Below are positions 5,351 to 12,296 of a DNA stretch of 20,319 nt, in pieces; within the stretch, counting starts at the first letter, position 1, and every line of letters starts with the position of its first letter. Made by a program: the position numbers and the translations under genes. A model generated the notes under the pieces. The model was not told where the DNA came from, ran no database searches, and was given only the letters and a program-made list of their open reading frames with translations. This DNA comes from a virus: positions 1-20,319 of the IMG/VR virus record IMGVR_UViG_3300012199_000007. One strand, given 5' to 3'.

Positions 5351-7505
5351 TCTCTTGCTCCACATCCAATGAATACGCGTATCTCTCATCACCAATCGCC
5401 AGCCACAACAGATCAAAGTTGAGATCAATAGCAGGAACGCTCCCTATTGGCATAGGATCACTAGCAGGGATATACGAGAGGGTTATGTGAGCCGTAAAAC
5501 CATGCTCAGTGTTAGGTGGATAGCCAGCATCTTGCAAGGCTCTCACCAGCCCTTGACGCCACTCAGGTAGCCCCGGTGAGTCTATAGACGCATAGACAGG
5601 AGTGGGTTCACCATCGGGTACTGAGGTGAAACGGCCTATACCAGACACGCGTCCTTGTAGCGCAGGCGCATTCTCAGCATAGGATGATACAGCTTGCTTT
5701 AGTTTGTCTGTATTCCCCAACTGGCTCTTGTCCCCCAGGAAGACTAGCGTGCAATGTAGTTCGTCGATAGGTTCTCCAGTGGGTAGAACCAAGGCACGAG
5801 CCTCGCTAGGCTTCAGGAAGAAACCGACCATGACACCAGTCCAGTTCGCCTCTTGCATCTGGCGTTCTAGTCGAACGGTTTCAGCTATGCAGGCATTTGT
5901 AGCCGCTTCACGCTGCTCTGGAAGGCGGAAAGCATGGCTCAAAAGATATGCAGGATCATACTCTGGTGGCATATGACGAAATTTGCGCATATTCTCATCC
6001 TTCTGCTTGGGAGGTTGCTTGTCCCCATCTTGATTATCATCAGGATTGTCCTGACCTTGCTGCATAGCCTGTTGAGCACCTTGCAGTGAAAGTTGAGCTT
6101 GCTGGTTCTGTTCATCCTCTAAGGTCTGCAAGCGGGCCACTGGTGTGATGATATTGCCAGTAGTAATGGTAGCAATATCCCCGCCTGGGATAGAGATACG
6201 CCCTCGTTCCTGGCGTGCCTCATCACGAGTAAGCGTACCGTTATTGATCTCTTTATTCGCAACTTCAGCTATTTCATTATCGTCCCTGAAATCCGCATGC
6301 CTCGTTTTTACCTTCCAGTCTTCTACCCTTAATCCCGTCTTCACTGCTCTATAATTCATCTTCTCAAGTATCCTATTTTCTAGCGGTATGACCTTATTAT
6401 AAATAAAAGATTTGTTCTGGCTCTCACCTGTACCGCCGCCTATATTGCCGCTCTCGATAATACCTAGCATAGCAGGTGGGACGCCATACACAACCAGTGC
6501 CCTACGCTGCTGATCGTCCTGACTGCCACGGAAATCCATCTCAATAGAGCCTTTGCCAAACTCCTGTATCTTTCCCCCTCCATACATGATAGGAGGTATA
6601 TGCGCGTTCTGTATGCCTGTGTAGTTTTCCGAATACCACTTACGGTAGCGTTCGGCGTCATCTTCGTTGGAGTCCGGTCCCATCTCGACCCAGTAGCTTG
6701 GCTTCCCACCTTGCCGAAAGAACTTCTCACCCCATGTGACCATGCTCCGATCTAAGAATACCGGGTCTTTCAGCTTCTCGATAGGTGAGAGAGCCTTCTT
6801 CTTTGCGCGCGGGTCAGGCAACCACCAGCGGATAATCTCACGTGGCTCAAAGTCCACCGTGTCTGTACTCTTCTCCAATCTCTGCGTATATCCTGTAATC
6901 ACGCCATGCCTGTCAAACTGTGTGTTCATTGTTAGGGAGTCGATTGTGTAGAGATTGCGCACCATGCCATCAGGACCGTAGACCATCTCACAGAAGGCTT
7001 CACCAAATATAAGCATATCTGTTGCAATAGAATTAAAAAACTGCAAGAAATCTTCTTCAACATCTTCGAAATTAAATAACGCTTTTACTTTTGCTTCGTT
7101 GGCGGCATTCCCCTTACCTTGCTCAATCTCAACAGTCTCCCAGCCACCGGATATCATGCGTTCTGCTGTAGTATCGACACAGCCTGAAACCCACTGATTG
7201 CCGCAATACACCTGATAGTAGGTGTCCTTCTTCTGCCTGTCATCGAGAAAGCCTTCCCGTGTCTGGACACTGCCAAGCCCAAGCGACGTGTCATCCCATG
7301 CCATGGAGAGGTTTTTCGGACCTCTGGACTGTGGAACTTTTGCACTGCGCTTCGTTGCGGCTTCCAGGTTGAGCACGCCGACGTTGCGCTCGAACATCTC
7401 TGAGGTATGCGAATCGATATCATATGTGGGAGGAGCATATGGGCGTTCTATCACACGTGAACGTCGCTTCTTTGTGCGTATCCAGTTGGGGAAGCTTATC
7501 GCCAT
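5343..7505 (-). CDS. Portal protein fused to a C-terminal 2H phosphoesterase
   Basis: 720 residues. Residues about 60-460 are the portal, the dodecameric ring through which DNA enters and leaves the head: YYQVYCGNQWVSGCVDTTAERM, LIFGEAFCEMVYG, EPREIIRWWLPDP, YGVPPAMLGII and NNGTLTRDEAR are typical of HK97/SPP1-type portals. A Gln/Asp-rich linker (about 460-505) leads to residues about 555-715, a 2H phosphoesterase (LigT-like) domain with both catalytic motifs, His584-Cys-Thr586 in LHCTLVFLGD and His673-Ile-Thr675 in AHITLSYI. Such enzymes act on 2'-5' or cyclic phosphodiesters of RNA and nucleotides; some phage members (Acb1) destroy cyclic nucleotide signals of CBASS defence. An ordinary portal is about 400-500 residues, so the extension is real and in frame. 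An internal ATG at 5990 could release the enzyme alone. The start at 7505 has AGGAGG upstream and overlaps terL by ten bases. Confidence 0.88.
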   Translation of the reverse strand: MAISFPNWIRTKKRRSRVIERPYAPPTYDIDSHTSEMFERNVGVLNLEAATKRSAKVPQSRGPKNLSMAWDDTSLGLGSVQTREGFLDDRQKKDTYYQVYCGNQWVSGCVDTTAERMISGGWETVEIEQGKGNAANEAKVKALFNFEDVEEDFLQFFNSIATDMLIFGEAFCEMVYGPDGMVRNLYTIDSLTMNTQFDRHGVITGYTQRLEKSTDTVDFEPREIIRWWLPDPRAKKKALSPIEKLKDPVFLDRSMVTWGEKFFRQGGKPSYWVEMGPDSNEDDAERYRKWYSENYTGIQNAHIPPIMYGGGKIQEFGKGSIEMDFRGSQDDQQRRALVVYGVPPAMLGIIESGNIGGGTGESQNKSFIYNKVIPLENRILEKMNYRAVKTGLRVEDWKVKTRHADFRDDNEIAEVANKEINNGTLTRDEARQERGRISIPGGDIATITTGNIITPVARLQTLEDEQNQQAQLSLQGAQQAMQQGQDNPDDNQDGDKQPPKQKDENMRKFRHMPPEYDPAYLLSHAFRLPEQREAATNACIAETVRLERQMQEANWTGVMVGFFLKPSEARALVLPTGEPIDELHCTLVFLGDKSQLGNTDKLKQAVSSYAENAPALQGRVSGIGRFTSVPDGEPTPVYASIDSPGLPEWRQGLVRALQDAGYPPNTEHGFTAHITLSYIPASDPMPIGSVPAIDLNFDLLWLAIGDERYAYSLDVEQENG
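5988..6003 (-). promoter_or_regulatory. Possible internal ribosome binding site for a free 2H phosphoesterase
   Basis: Codon 506 of the portal gene is an ATG (5990-5988) preceded by GAAGGATGAGAAT, which gives AAGGA with seven-base spacing. It sits exactly between the Gln/Asp-rich linker and the 2H domain; starting here would give a 215-residue stand-alone enzyme (MRKFRHMPPEYDPAYLLSH...). The site is visible; use is inferred. Confidence 0.35.
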
Positions 7506-8983
7506 GCTAATTCATCCTCCTCTTCATACTGTTGCTGCTCTTTCTCTTCTTCAGTTTGTTTGTCTACTACCATACCTCCAATGCGTTTCAGCGGTTCAAT
7601 GTATAAACAATTGAATGATCCACTAGAAGCGTCAACCGGATCATCATGTACCGCTTCATCAGGGAATGCGCATAAGAAATTGAGATAGCCATTGTTCCAC
7701 CAAGCCCTAAGCAATCCCACATTCCCTACTTTGCACTGAGCTGCAAAGGTATCTGCTCGCAACTCTTTTGAGCCAGTTGATGGAATACCCTCCACATCAT
7801 AGCCTACCAGCACTTTCGTCACAAAGTTAAATATATCCTGCTTTCCGCTACTCCCACCTTCTTGCTCAATCCTAACAGCCACGCTACGACTATCCTGCTC
7901 TGCAATGGCCTTAATTAACGCCTCAACACCACCCGGGTCAAGCTGGTCCCACGTGGCATCCAAGACTACATAACGCGGGTACGCTCCCTCTTTACGTCTC
8001 CCTACGAGCACTGAAGCCGTATAGTCCGGTCCGTTGCGTCTACTGTTCTTCTTCTTGAGAGCTGTAGCAGCCTTATCCCAGAACCTGAGTTGTTTCTCGA
8101 TATCGAGAGGAGGGTCATCAAAGTATGTCGTAAACCATTCCCGTTTGAACTTCTTTCCAGATGGCCGAGCATTCCAATCACCCCCCAGCAGCCTCTTTTT
8201 CTCGAACTCTGGTAGCGCATGCAGGCCCGCTTCATACTCTGGATTGATTTCCATCAACCGCTTGTTGTCGTACAGGTTCGCAAAGAAGAAGGTGATACTG
8301 ATAGCAAAAGGTGTATCCTTGTCTACCCACTGGATTGTGTCATCCTTACGAACAAACCAGCGTATCTCACCAGACTCGGCTTTATCCTCAGCAGGCCACG
8401 TGTCATCTACCCATGGCGCTAGAAGCACCTTCACCCAGCTATCAGGATCTGGATTAGTCATAGCCCTCATGCGAGGTGTCACACCAGACACTGACCTGTT
8501 ACGAGAGAAGAGATAGAAGAATTGATACTCACTTGTCTCTGTAGCCTCGTCTACCTCAATAAGTGCAATCTCTGAGCCTTTCCATCCAAGTACATCATGC
8601 TCATACTGCATGTGAGCAAAGCGTACTTTAGCACCGCTTGGGAATGTCCATATCATATCGGTCTTGTTATATGTCGCTCCGAGCTGCGGATAGATTTCGT
8701 ACGAACGAGGAACAAGACCGCCAGGAGCTGTTAGCTGCTTATGGATACGGCGGAATAGGACAGCCTCAAATTGTGGATTGTCGATATCATAGAGCGGTTC
8801 TAGAAGAGCAGCATAGGATTTACCACCACCAGCGGCACCGCCGTAAAAAACCAACCTGGCTGGACTTCGCAAGAACTCCTCTTGAGGCCCTGGCTGTGGC
8901 CTGATTACTTCAGGACTCACTACTGCTGGCAGGTGAATCACCTCCTTTCTGCTCTTCCTTCTTTTCTGGAAGCTGTACAGCAT
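7496..8983 (-). CDS. terL: Terminase large subunit (packaging motor)
   Basis: 495 residues from the ATG at 8983. The N-terminal ATPase has Walker A GGAAGGGKS (48-56) and Walker B IALIEVDEA with Asp145-Glu146, followed by MTNPDPDSWV, the usual coupling region. The C-terminal RNase H-like nuclease has Asp303 (RFWDKAA), an acidic pair in RIEQEGGSSGKQ (Glu373/375) and Asp447/448/451 in VHDDPVDASSG. The protein pumps DNA into the prohead through the portal and cuts the concatemer. It ends in a Glu/Gln-rich tail. The start is uncertain: the ATG at 8983 overlaps the small subunit by 74 bases with a weak binding site. A near-perfect AAAGGAGGTGAT lies inside codons 13-16, followed by a CTG (8932) and a GTG (8920). 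All alternatives keep the ATPase domain intact. Confidence 0.93.
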   Translation of the reverse strand: MLYSFQKRRKSRKEVIHLPAVVSPEVIRPQPGPQEEFLRSPARLVFYGGAAGGGKSYAALLEPLYDIDNPQFEAVLFRRIHKQLTAPGGLVPRSYEIYPQLGATYNKTDMIWTFPSGAKVRFAHMQYEHDVLGWKGSEIALIEVDEATETSEYQFFYLFSRNRSVSGVTPRMRAMTNPDPDSWVKVLLAPWVDDTWPAEDKAESGEIRWFVRKDDTIQWVDKDTPFAISITFFFANLYDNKRLMEINPEYEAGLHALPEFEKKRLLGGDWNARPSGKKFKREWFTTYFDDPPLDIEKQLRFWDKAATALKKKNSRRNGPDYTASVLVGRRKEGAYPRYVVLDATWDQLDPGGVEALIKAIAEQDSRSVAVRIEQEGGSSGKQDIFNFVTKVLVGYDVEGIPSTGSKELRADTFAAQCKVGNVGLLRAWWNNGYLNFLCAFPDEAVHDDPVDASSGSFNCLYIEPLKRIGGMVVDKQTEEEKEQQQYEEEDELAWR

Positions 8984-9545
8984 AGAATTCGACCCGCCCT
9001 AGCAAAGAAGCATCATCCTTCCCTGTCAATTCCTGCTTTGTCATCTTCACACGTTCACCTTTTTCTTTTGCTATATCATCAAATGTCGCCCTATACTCAC
9101 TAACAAGAGCATCGTTAAATTTCTTCAGATGATGCGCCTCAAACCCTACTGCCTTTATATCGTCTACCCATCGCTTATCATCGTCATCTACTTCTTCTTT
9201 AAGCATTTTAGCAAGATCATTCAATTCTTTAATACGATTATGTTTTAGTGCAAATTCTGATTTAGATATCTCTTCTTCTTCTAATGATATACGCTTATCA
9301 CGCTCATCTCTATAGTGCTTATCCCAAGCTTCAGCTCTTTCGTTCCATTTCCATTCTTCAGCTATTTTGTACCACTTACCAGCTATTTTTGTCCGTACTT
9401 TTCCGTGTTTTTCCGTCTCTTCTTGCTCAAAAACAGCATTAACCGATCGTTCCCATGGCTTCATGATCCTAAATTTATCGAACCTAGAGAACCATTTGAG
9501 AGGCTCACCCTCCATTCTTTCCCATGCTTTTCTCTCTCCATCCAT
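8910..9545 (-). CDS. terS: Probable terminase small subunit
   Basis: 211 residues, directly upstream of and overlapping terL. It is very rich in charged residues. The segment WERSVNAVFEQEETEKHGKV, then KIAGKWYKIAEEWKWNERAEAWDKHY, is of the kind found in phage terminase small subunits and related DNA-recognition proteins, where a helix-turn-helix-like N-terminal part is followed by a long helical oligomerisation region (about 85-160 here). The tail is Ser/Glu-rich (GGDSPASSSES). The assignment rests on position and composition; no classic motif is decisive. Start ATG at 9545, with GGAAGGA upstream. Confidence 0.7.
   Translation of the reverse strand: MDGERKAWERMEGEPLKWFSRFDKFRIMKPWERSVNAVFEQEETEKHGKVRTKIAGKWYKIAEEWKWNERAEAWDKHYRDERDKRISLEEEEISKSEFALKHNRIKELNDLAKMLKEEVDDDDKRWVDDIKAVGFEAHHLKKFNDALVSEYRATFDDIAKEKGERVKMTKQELTGKDDASLLGRVEFYAVQLPEKKEEQKGGDSPASSSES
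8930..8948 (-). promoter_or_regulatory. Very strong Shine-Dalgarno inside the annotated start of terL
   Basis: The minus strand reads AAAGGAGGTGATTCACCTG, which matches the 16S anti-SD over AAGGAGGTGAT. The only start-like codon of the terL frame at normal distance is CTG at 8932-8930. The nearest standard start downstream is GTG at 8920, too far for usual spacing. It may point to a CTG start, or it may simply be coding sequence (KGGDSP in terS, RKEVI in terL). Confidence 0.45.
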
Positions 9546-9563
9546 CGCTATCCTTCCAACATC

Positions 9564-9674
9564 CTACCGAGGAGGCCACATTCGACCGAATAGCAGAGAC
9601 ACAACTGCCTCCAATATCACCACAAGTATAGCCGTGATGAGTGCTGTCATGAGCATATCACCCGTGATAGTCAT
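9564..9674 (-). CDS. Tiny single-pass membrane protein (36 residues)
   Basis: ATG at 9674 with AAGGTGAACT immediately upstream. The reading is MTITGDMLMTALITAILVVI and then LEAVVSLLFGRMWPPR, with one strongly hydrophobic helix (about residues 8-29) and a short basic tail. It begins three bases after the preceding gene stops and ends 18 bases before terS starts. A small membrane protein before the packaging genes could be lysis-related, but one helix and no other lysis gene nearby do not allow that claim. Confidence 0.55.
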   Translation of the reverse strand: MTITGDMLMTALITAILVVILEAVVSLLFGRMWPPR

Positions 9675-9677
9675 AGT

Positions 9678-9917
9678 TCACCTTATCCTCATACGTAACT
9701 CATAAATACGATAAGCGCCTGGAAGTGCTTCTCTGACAAGATCGGCAGCACGGGCCATCATAGCCGCTGTTACCTGTCCACCTTCAGGCAACTCATCATC
9801 TTGTAGCGCAAGAGCGTACTCATAGCCCTTTTCAGCTAGTTGCGCTTTAGTGACTCCTATGCTGATTAAATTAGCCATATGCTCTTCTATCTTCTTTTTC
9901 ATTCCATCGCTCACCAT
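9678..9917 (-). CDS. Small helical protein of unknown function
   Basis: 79 residues, unrecognised. It starts MVSDGMKKKIEEHMANLISI, is predicted to be mostly helical and has no cysteine or membrane segment. The C-terminal half (VTAAMMARAADLVREALPGAYRIYELRMRIR) becomes basic. The ATG at 9917 has GAGGAG nine bases upstream and overlaps the preceding tiny membrane gene by seven bases; a second ATG at 9902 is possible. It is flanked on both sides by tiny membrane protein genes, so the three are probably one transcription unit leading into the terminase genes. Confidence 0.6.
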   Translation of the reverse strand: MVSDGMKKKIEEHMANLISIGVTKAQLAEKGYEYALALQDDELPEGGQVTAAMMARAADLVREALPGAYRIYELRMRIR

Positions 9918-10009
9918 GGGGGATTTCTCCTCAGTTCAACGTAAAAGACCAGGACAATGCCCACAACCGTTGCTACCACTCCTATGACGAGCCCTATCAA
10001 GAACTGCAT
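9911..10009 (-). CDS. Tiny single-pass membrane protein (32 residues)
   Basis: ATG at 10009 with GAGGAG six bases upstream, reading MQFLIGLVIGVVATVVGIVL and then VFYVELRRNPPW. One hydrophobic helix (residues 3-23) is followed by a short basic tail, the usual inside-positive arrangement. The stop overlaps the next start by seven bases. It is the first gene of the late block after the non-coding spacer. Function unknown. Confidence 0.55.
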   Translation of the reverse strand: MQFLIGLVIGVVATVVGIVLVFYVELRRNPPW

Positions 10010-10077
10010 GCTCACTCCTCATAATCCGGCAACACACGCTCTATCTTCTCTTTCATTCTTTCATCCTATTGTGGAAA

Positions 10078-10110
10078 GACGCCACTACGCCTGTTGTTCA
10101 TAGTGGCGTC
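10078..10110 (-). repeat. 10-bp perfect hairpin between the integrase and the late genes
   Basis: GACGCCACTA (10078-10087) and TAGTGGCGTC (10101-10110) pair perfectly around a 13-base loop. On the minus strand it is followed by only TTTCC, so it is at best a weak terminator. It lies between the putative late promoter and the first late gene, where an RNA structure or a protein site could regulate the block. Confidence 0.6.
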
Positions 10111-10221
10111 CCTTCCTCTGAGCAGTATTAAAATTAGGGTAGGGTAAGTAGGGTCCTTGCAGACCTATGAATTCTCAGTGCCTGCAATCGTAATCGAGAG
10201 GAGTGGGCGGCCTCTATGGAG

Positions 10222-10230
10222 AGTATAGCA
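10222..10230 (-). promoter_or_regulatory. Extended -10 promoter candidate for the packaging/head block
   Basis: The minus strand reads TGCTATACT, a TG-extended -10 box. The hexamer 17 bases upstream (TACAAA) is a poor -35. Its direction and place, about 210 bases before the first gene of the late block, make it the best promoter candidate there, perhaps needing an activator. Confidence 0.4.
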
Positions 10231-10288
10231 TAGAAAGTGAGTATTTTGTACTACTTTTTGTAGAGTAGGTGAATTTGCACATGGAAAG

Positions 10289-10344
10289 GCCTCTCTCAGC
10301 TACGTACCCAAGCGTGTGCTCAGGTGTCTCAGCAAGAGAGAGGC
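10289..10344 (-). terminator. Inverted repeat downstream of the integrase, possible terminator
   Basis: GCCTCTCTC (10289-10297) pairs perfectly with GAGAGAGGC (10336-10344) across a 38-base loop. On the minus strand it is followed by CTTTCC. It starts about 40 bases past the integrase stop. The long loop and poor T-run make it an atypical terminator; it could equally be an attachment-region repeat. Confidence 0.35.
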
Positions 10345-10382
10345 TCATTTCGATAATTTTTAACCTCATCCTTGACTTTCCT

Positions 10383-11300
10383 CTAGAATAGGTTATCTGT
10401 AGCGCCTACTTCAATCTCTCGTAAGTCATACTTGACCGTTGTTTCTATACGCTTGTGCCCTAGAGCTAATTGAGCACTGCGAATATCTTTCTTAGCGAGT
10501 TGCGTGCCGACGAACCGTCTGAAGTCATGAGGCTTGATATTTTGAAGTCCCTGGGCTTCTGTAATCTCCTTGACGACCTTCCAAGCTCCTTGTGGCGAGA
10601 TGTGATTAGTGAGTGGCTTATGAGCCCTTCCATCGAACGAGGTGAAGATATACTCACTAGCAATGGTACGAGCTGCTAGCCATTCCCTGATAGCTTCCAC
10701 AGCCTCTGCTGATATGTGAGCTTCCCTGTCCTCATCCTGGTTTTTTCCTATCTGAGCATACATATGCAAGAGGTAGCCATCACCACGCGGGATAACTTGC
10801 TCAGGTTTCAATTGAGCCAACTCATTGATACGCAATCCAGATGAGGCAAGCGTGGTAAAGAGAGCTACATTGCGTAAACCTACAAGCGTTGACGGGTCTA
10901 TGGAGTCAATAAGCAATCTCATGGTTTCAGGCTCTATTTTGACTCTGTTGCTGATTTTAAGCTTGTCTTTCATTGCACCGACTTTAACACCATCAACGTG
11001 TTTAAAAGCTTCTGCTACTTCATATTTGATATAGCCTTGATCAGCAGCTAGCTTCATGACTTTCTTTATAGCACTTATCATTCTGTTGATAGTATTTGGT
11101 GACATATCTGTCCCTTTAGCAAGATATGTTATCCATCGTGCCAAGGTTGATGATTTTAACGCATTCTCTCTTGAGCCAGCATAAGACAAATATGCATTAA
11201 GATCTCTCTTGTACATCTCCATAGAAGAATCGTTGACACGCCCGGCAAGAATGGATACATCGAAATCTAATTGAAACGGAATGATGTTATTGTCTGTCAT
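10383..11300 (-). CDS. int: Tyrosine recombinase (phage integrase)
   Basis: 305 residues. The N-terminal SAM-like core-binding domain covers about 20-105 (MYKRDLNAYLSYAGSR, then TINRMISAIKKVMKLAADQGYI). The catalytic domain carries the full set: Arg157 in SGLRINEL, Lys186 in QIGKNQ, His258 and Arg261 in KPHDFRRF, His282 in LALGHKR, and the nucleophile Tyr291 in VKYDLRE. It inserts and, with an excisionase, removes the phage genome by strand exchange at att sites. There is no AP2-type arm-binding domain, so it is a short XerC/D-like integrase. The start overlaps the HNH gene as ATGA, and both probably come from the promoter near 11850. It sits between the early genes and the terminase block. 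Confidence 0.93.
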   Translation of the reverse strand: MTDNNIIPFQLDFDVSILAGRVNDSSMEMYKRDLNAYLSYAGSRENALKSSTLARWITYLAKGTDMSPNTINRMISAIKKVMKLAADQGYIKYEVAEAFKHVDGVKVGAMKDKLKISNRVKIEPETMRLLIDSIDPSTLVGLRNVALFTTLASSGLRINELAQLKPEQVIPRGDGYLLHMYAQIGKNQDEDREAHISAEAVEAIREWLAARTIASEYIFTSFDGRAHKPLTNHISPQGAWKVVKEITEAQGLQNIKPHDFRRFVGTQLAKKDIRSAQLALGHKRIETTVKYDLREIEVGATDNLF

Positions 11301-11767
11301 AGCGCACGCTCCTCAATATACCGTAAAAGAGATTTTATTCTATCAGGATCTTCTCCCAATAACCCGAGAGCCTGATTACAGGAACTGCATAGTAGACCTC
11401 GAATTAATCCAGTAGCGTGGCAGTGATCAACATGAAGCATAGGGATCTTTCCCTCTGATCGATTGTTTCTTCCAACTATTCTTGTTTCCTCTCTTCCGCA
11501 ACAAGCACATACACTATTTTGTTCTTCAAGCATTGCATCATACTCTTCAGTACTAAGTTTGTATTTGTGCTTTAAGTGTATCTCACGTCCTCTGCGAAGA
11601 GTATATCTTTTGATCTTTATGTTGTTTATACATACTTTACACCAGGAAGTTACATCGAATGCCTTTCCTTTTTCAGGGGAGTATTCAGATAGGTCTTTAT
11701 GCTCATCACACGATGGACATTTCTTTCTACCTAATGCATCTAACGTCACACGAGGTCCTCTTGACAT
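11297..11767 (-). CDS. HNH endonuclease, recombination endonuclease VII type
   Basis: 156 residues. The N-terminal part has two CxxC pairs (Cys17/20 and Cys43/46), a zinc ribbon. The C-terminal half matches the endonuclease VII family: YKLSTEEYDAMLEEQNSVCACCGRE with Cys87/Cys90, then HVDHCHATG with Asp114-His115 as the beta-beta-alpha metal active site, then GLLCSSCNQALGLLGEDPDR with Cys127/Cys130 and Asn131. T4 endonuclease VII resolves branched DNA before packaging; small family members in phages are often of unknown or homing-like function. Here it is coupled by ATGA to the integrase, so it might help with recombination intermediates. The start has AAAGGG nine bases upstream. Confidence 0.85.
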   Translation of the reverse strand: MSRGPRVTLDALGRKKCPSCDEHKDLSEYSPEKGKAFDVTSWCKVCINNIKIKRYTLRRGREIHLKHKYKLSTEEYDAMLEEQNSVCACCGREETRIVGRNNRSEGKIPMLHVDHCHATGLIRGLLCSSCNQALGLLGEDPDRIKSLLRYIEERAL

Positions 11768-11785
11768 AAATTTGTGCCCTTTCCT

Positions 11786-11805
11786 ACCTAGAACAGACGC
11801 TAGGT
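11786..11805 (-). promoter_or_regulatory. Small hairpin in the leader of the HNH-integrase transcript
   Basis: ACCTAG (11786-11791) and CTAGGT (11800-11805) pair around eight bases. They lie between the promoter and the HNH start, about 20 bases before the ATG and next to its ribosome binding site. It could be an RNA hairpin or a protein-binding site; no T-run follows. Confidence 0.35.
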
Positions 11806-11832
11806 TTATAAAATTGTCATTTAATCAACCAA

Positions 11833-11861
11833 AGTATCTCACTTTTTCCCTACCCTGTCAA
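11833..11861 (-). promoter_or_regulatory. Sigma-70-type promoter for the HNH-integrase pair
   Basis: The minus strand has a perfect -35 TTGACA (11861-11856), a 17-base spacer and the -10 GATACT (11838-11833, four of six matches). It begins just after the excisionase-like gene stops and gives the integrase its own promoter with a leader of about 60 bases before the HNH gene. Confidence 0.55.
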
Positions 11862-11875
11862 CAATTCGATACCAC

Positions 11876-12088
11876 TCAGTATCCTTCGGTGTCAAGCGGT
11901 TCCACCTGATGTCTTGCACGTTCTACCAACTTGACAGCACTTTTGATATCGCTTTCATAGAAACGGAGACTACTGCCCACTTTGCGTGCTGTTATCTCTC
12001 CACGCTTCACAAGCCGGAAAAGCGTTGACCTGCTCACTCTCAGGAGCTTGCACGTTTCTTTCAACGTGAGCAGCTTCTCATCCTCCAT
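11876..12088 (-). CDS. xis: Excisionase-like helix-turn-helix protein
   Basis: 70 residues with one winged helix-turn-helix of the MerR/excisionase type: LLTLKETCKLLRVSRSTLFR, LVKRGEITARKVGSSLRFYE, residues 6-46. Phage excisionases of this family bind and bend att DNA and turn the integrase from insertion to excision; others are simple regulators. Its place one gene before the HNH-integrase pair favours the excisionase role, but it lies upstream of the integrase promoter, so the two can be made separately, which would allow direction control. It overlaps the DUF3310 gene by eleven bases; GGAAGGA precedes the ATG. Confidence 0.75.
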   Translation of the reverse strand: MEDEKLLTLKETCKLLRVSRSTLFRLVKRGEITARKVGSSLRFYESDIKSAVKLVERARHQVEPLDTEGY

Positions 12089-12296
12089 CGCTCGTTCCTT
12101 CCTCTATCTGGATAAGACGCTCAATGTACCACTTCGCCTTACGTAGATCGTCAAGCCCGTTCTTGTGCTTGTATCGCGATACGTACTTGATCACGTTGCC
12201 AGCGTGAAAACCTAGCCCATTCGCTTCTATGTAGGCAACTGGCTCTATTGCCAGTTCTTTGTAGTGCTCACTGCTGGGAGCTTCGTTTTCACTCAT
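12078..12296 (-). CDS. DUF3310 family phage protein
   Basis: 72 residues matching the DUF3310 pattern almost end to end: HYKELAIEPVAYIEANGLGF, then HAGNVIKYVSRYKHKNGLDD, then LRKAKWYIERLI. The family is common in phages, sometimes fused to or near nucleotide-metabolism proteins, and has no settled function. Here it sits between small early genes and the excisionase-like gene. Start at 12296, directly after the preceding stop, with AAGGAAAG upstream. It ends EEGTSDGG. Confidence 0.85.
   Translation of the reverse strand: MSENEAPSSEHYKELAIEPVAYIEANGLGFHAGNVIKYVSRYKHKNGLDDLRKAKWYIERLIQIEEGTSDGG

Larger units (their letters stand above)
10010..10382. other. Non-coding spacer after the integrase (possible attP region)
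   Basis: About 370 bases without a convincing gene. It holds a 9-bp inverted repeat just after the integrase, an extended -10 promoter reading towards the terminase block, the run TAGGGTAGGGTAAGTAGGGT (10135-10154), a TTGCAG/CTGCAA inverted pair (10157-10194), a small TACTAC-TTTTT-GTAGAGTA inverted element (10249-10267) and a 10-bp hairpin at 10078-10110. The spacer next to an integrase gene is the usual place for attP, and the inverted and direct repeats could be core and arm sites, but I cannot identify the core. Confidence 0.4.

Noticed and set aside
10261-10360. Possible tRNA or structured RNA from the long inverted repeat
   Set aside because: No cloverleaf, anticodon arm or T-loop consensus can be drawn; only the 9-bp outer stem is convincing.
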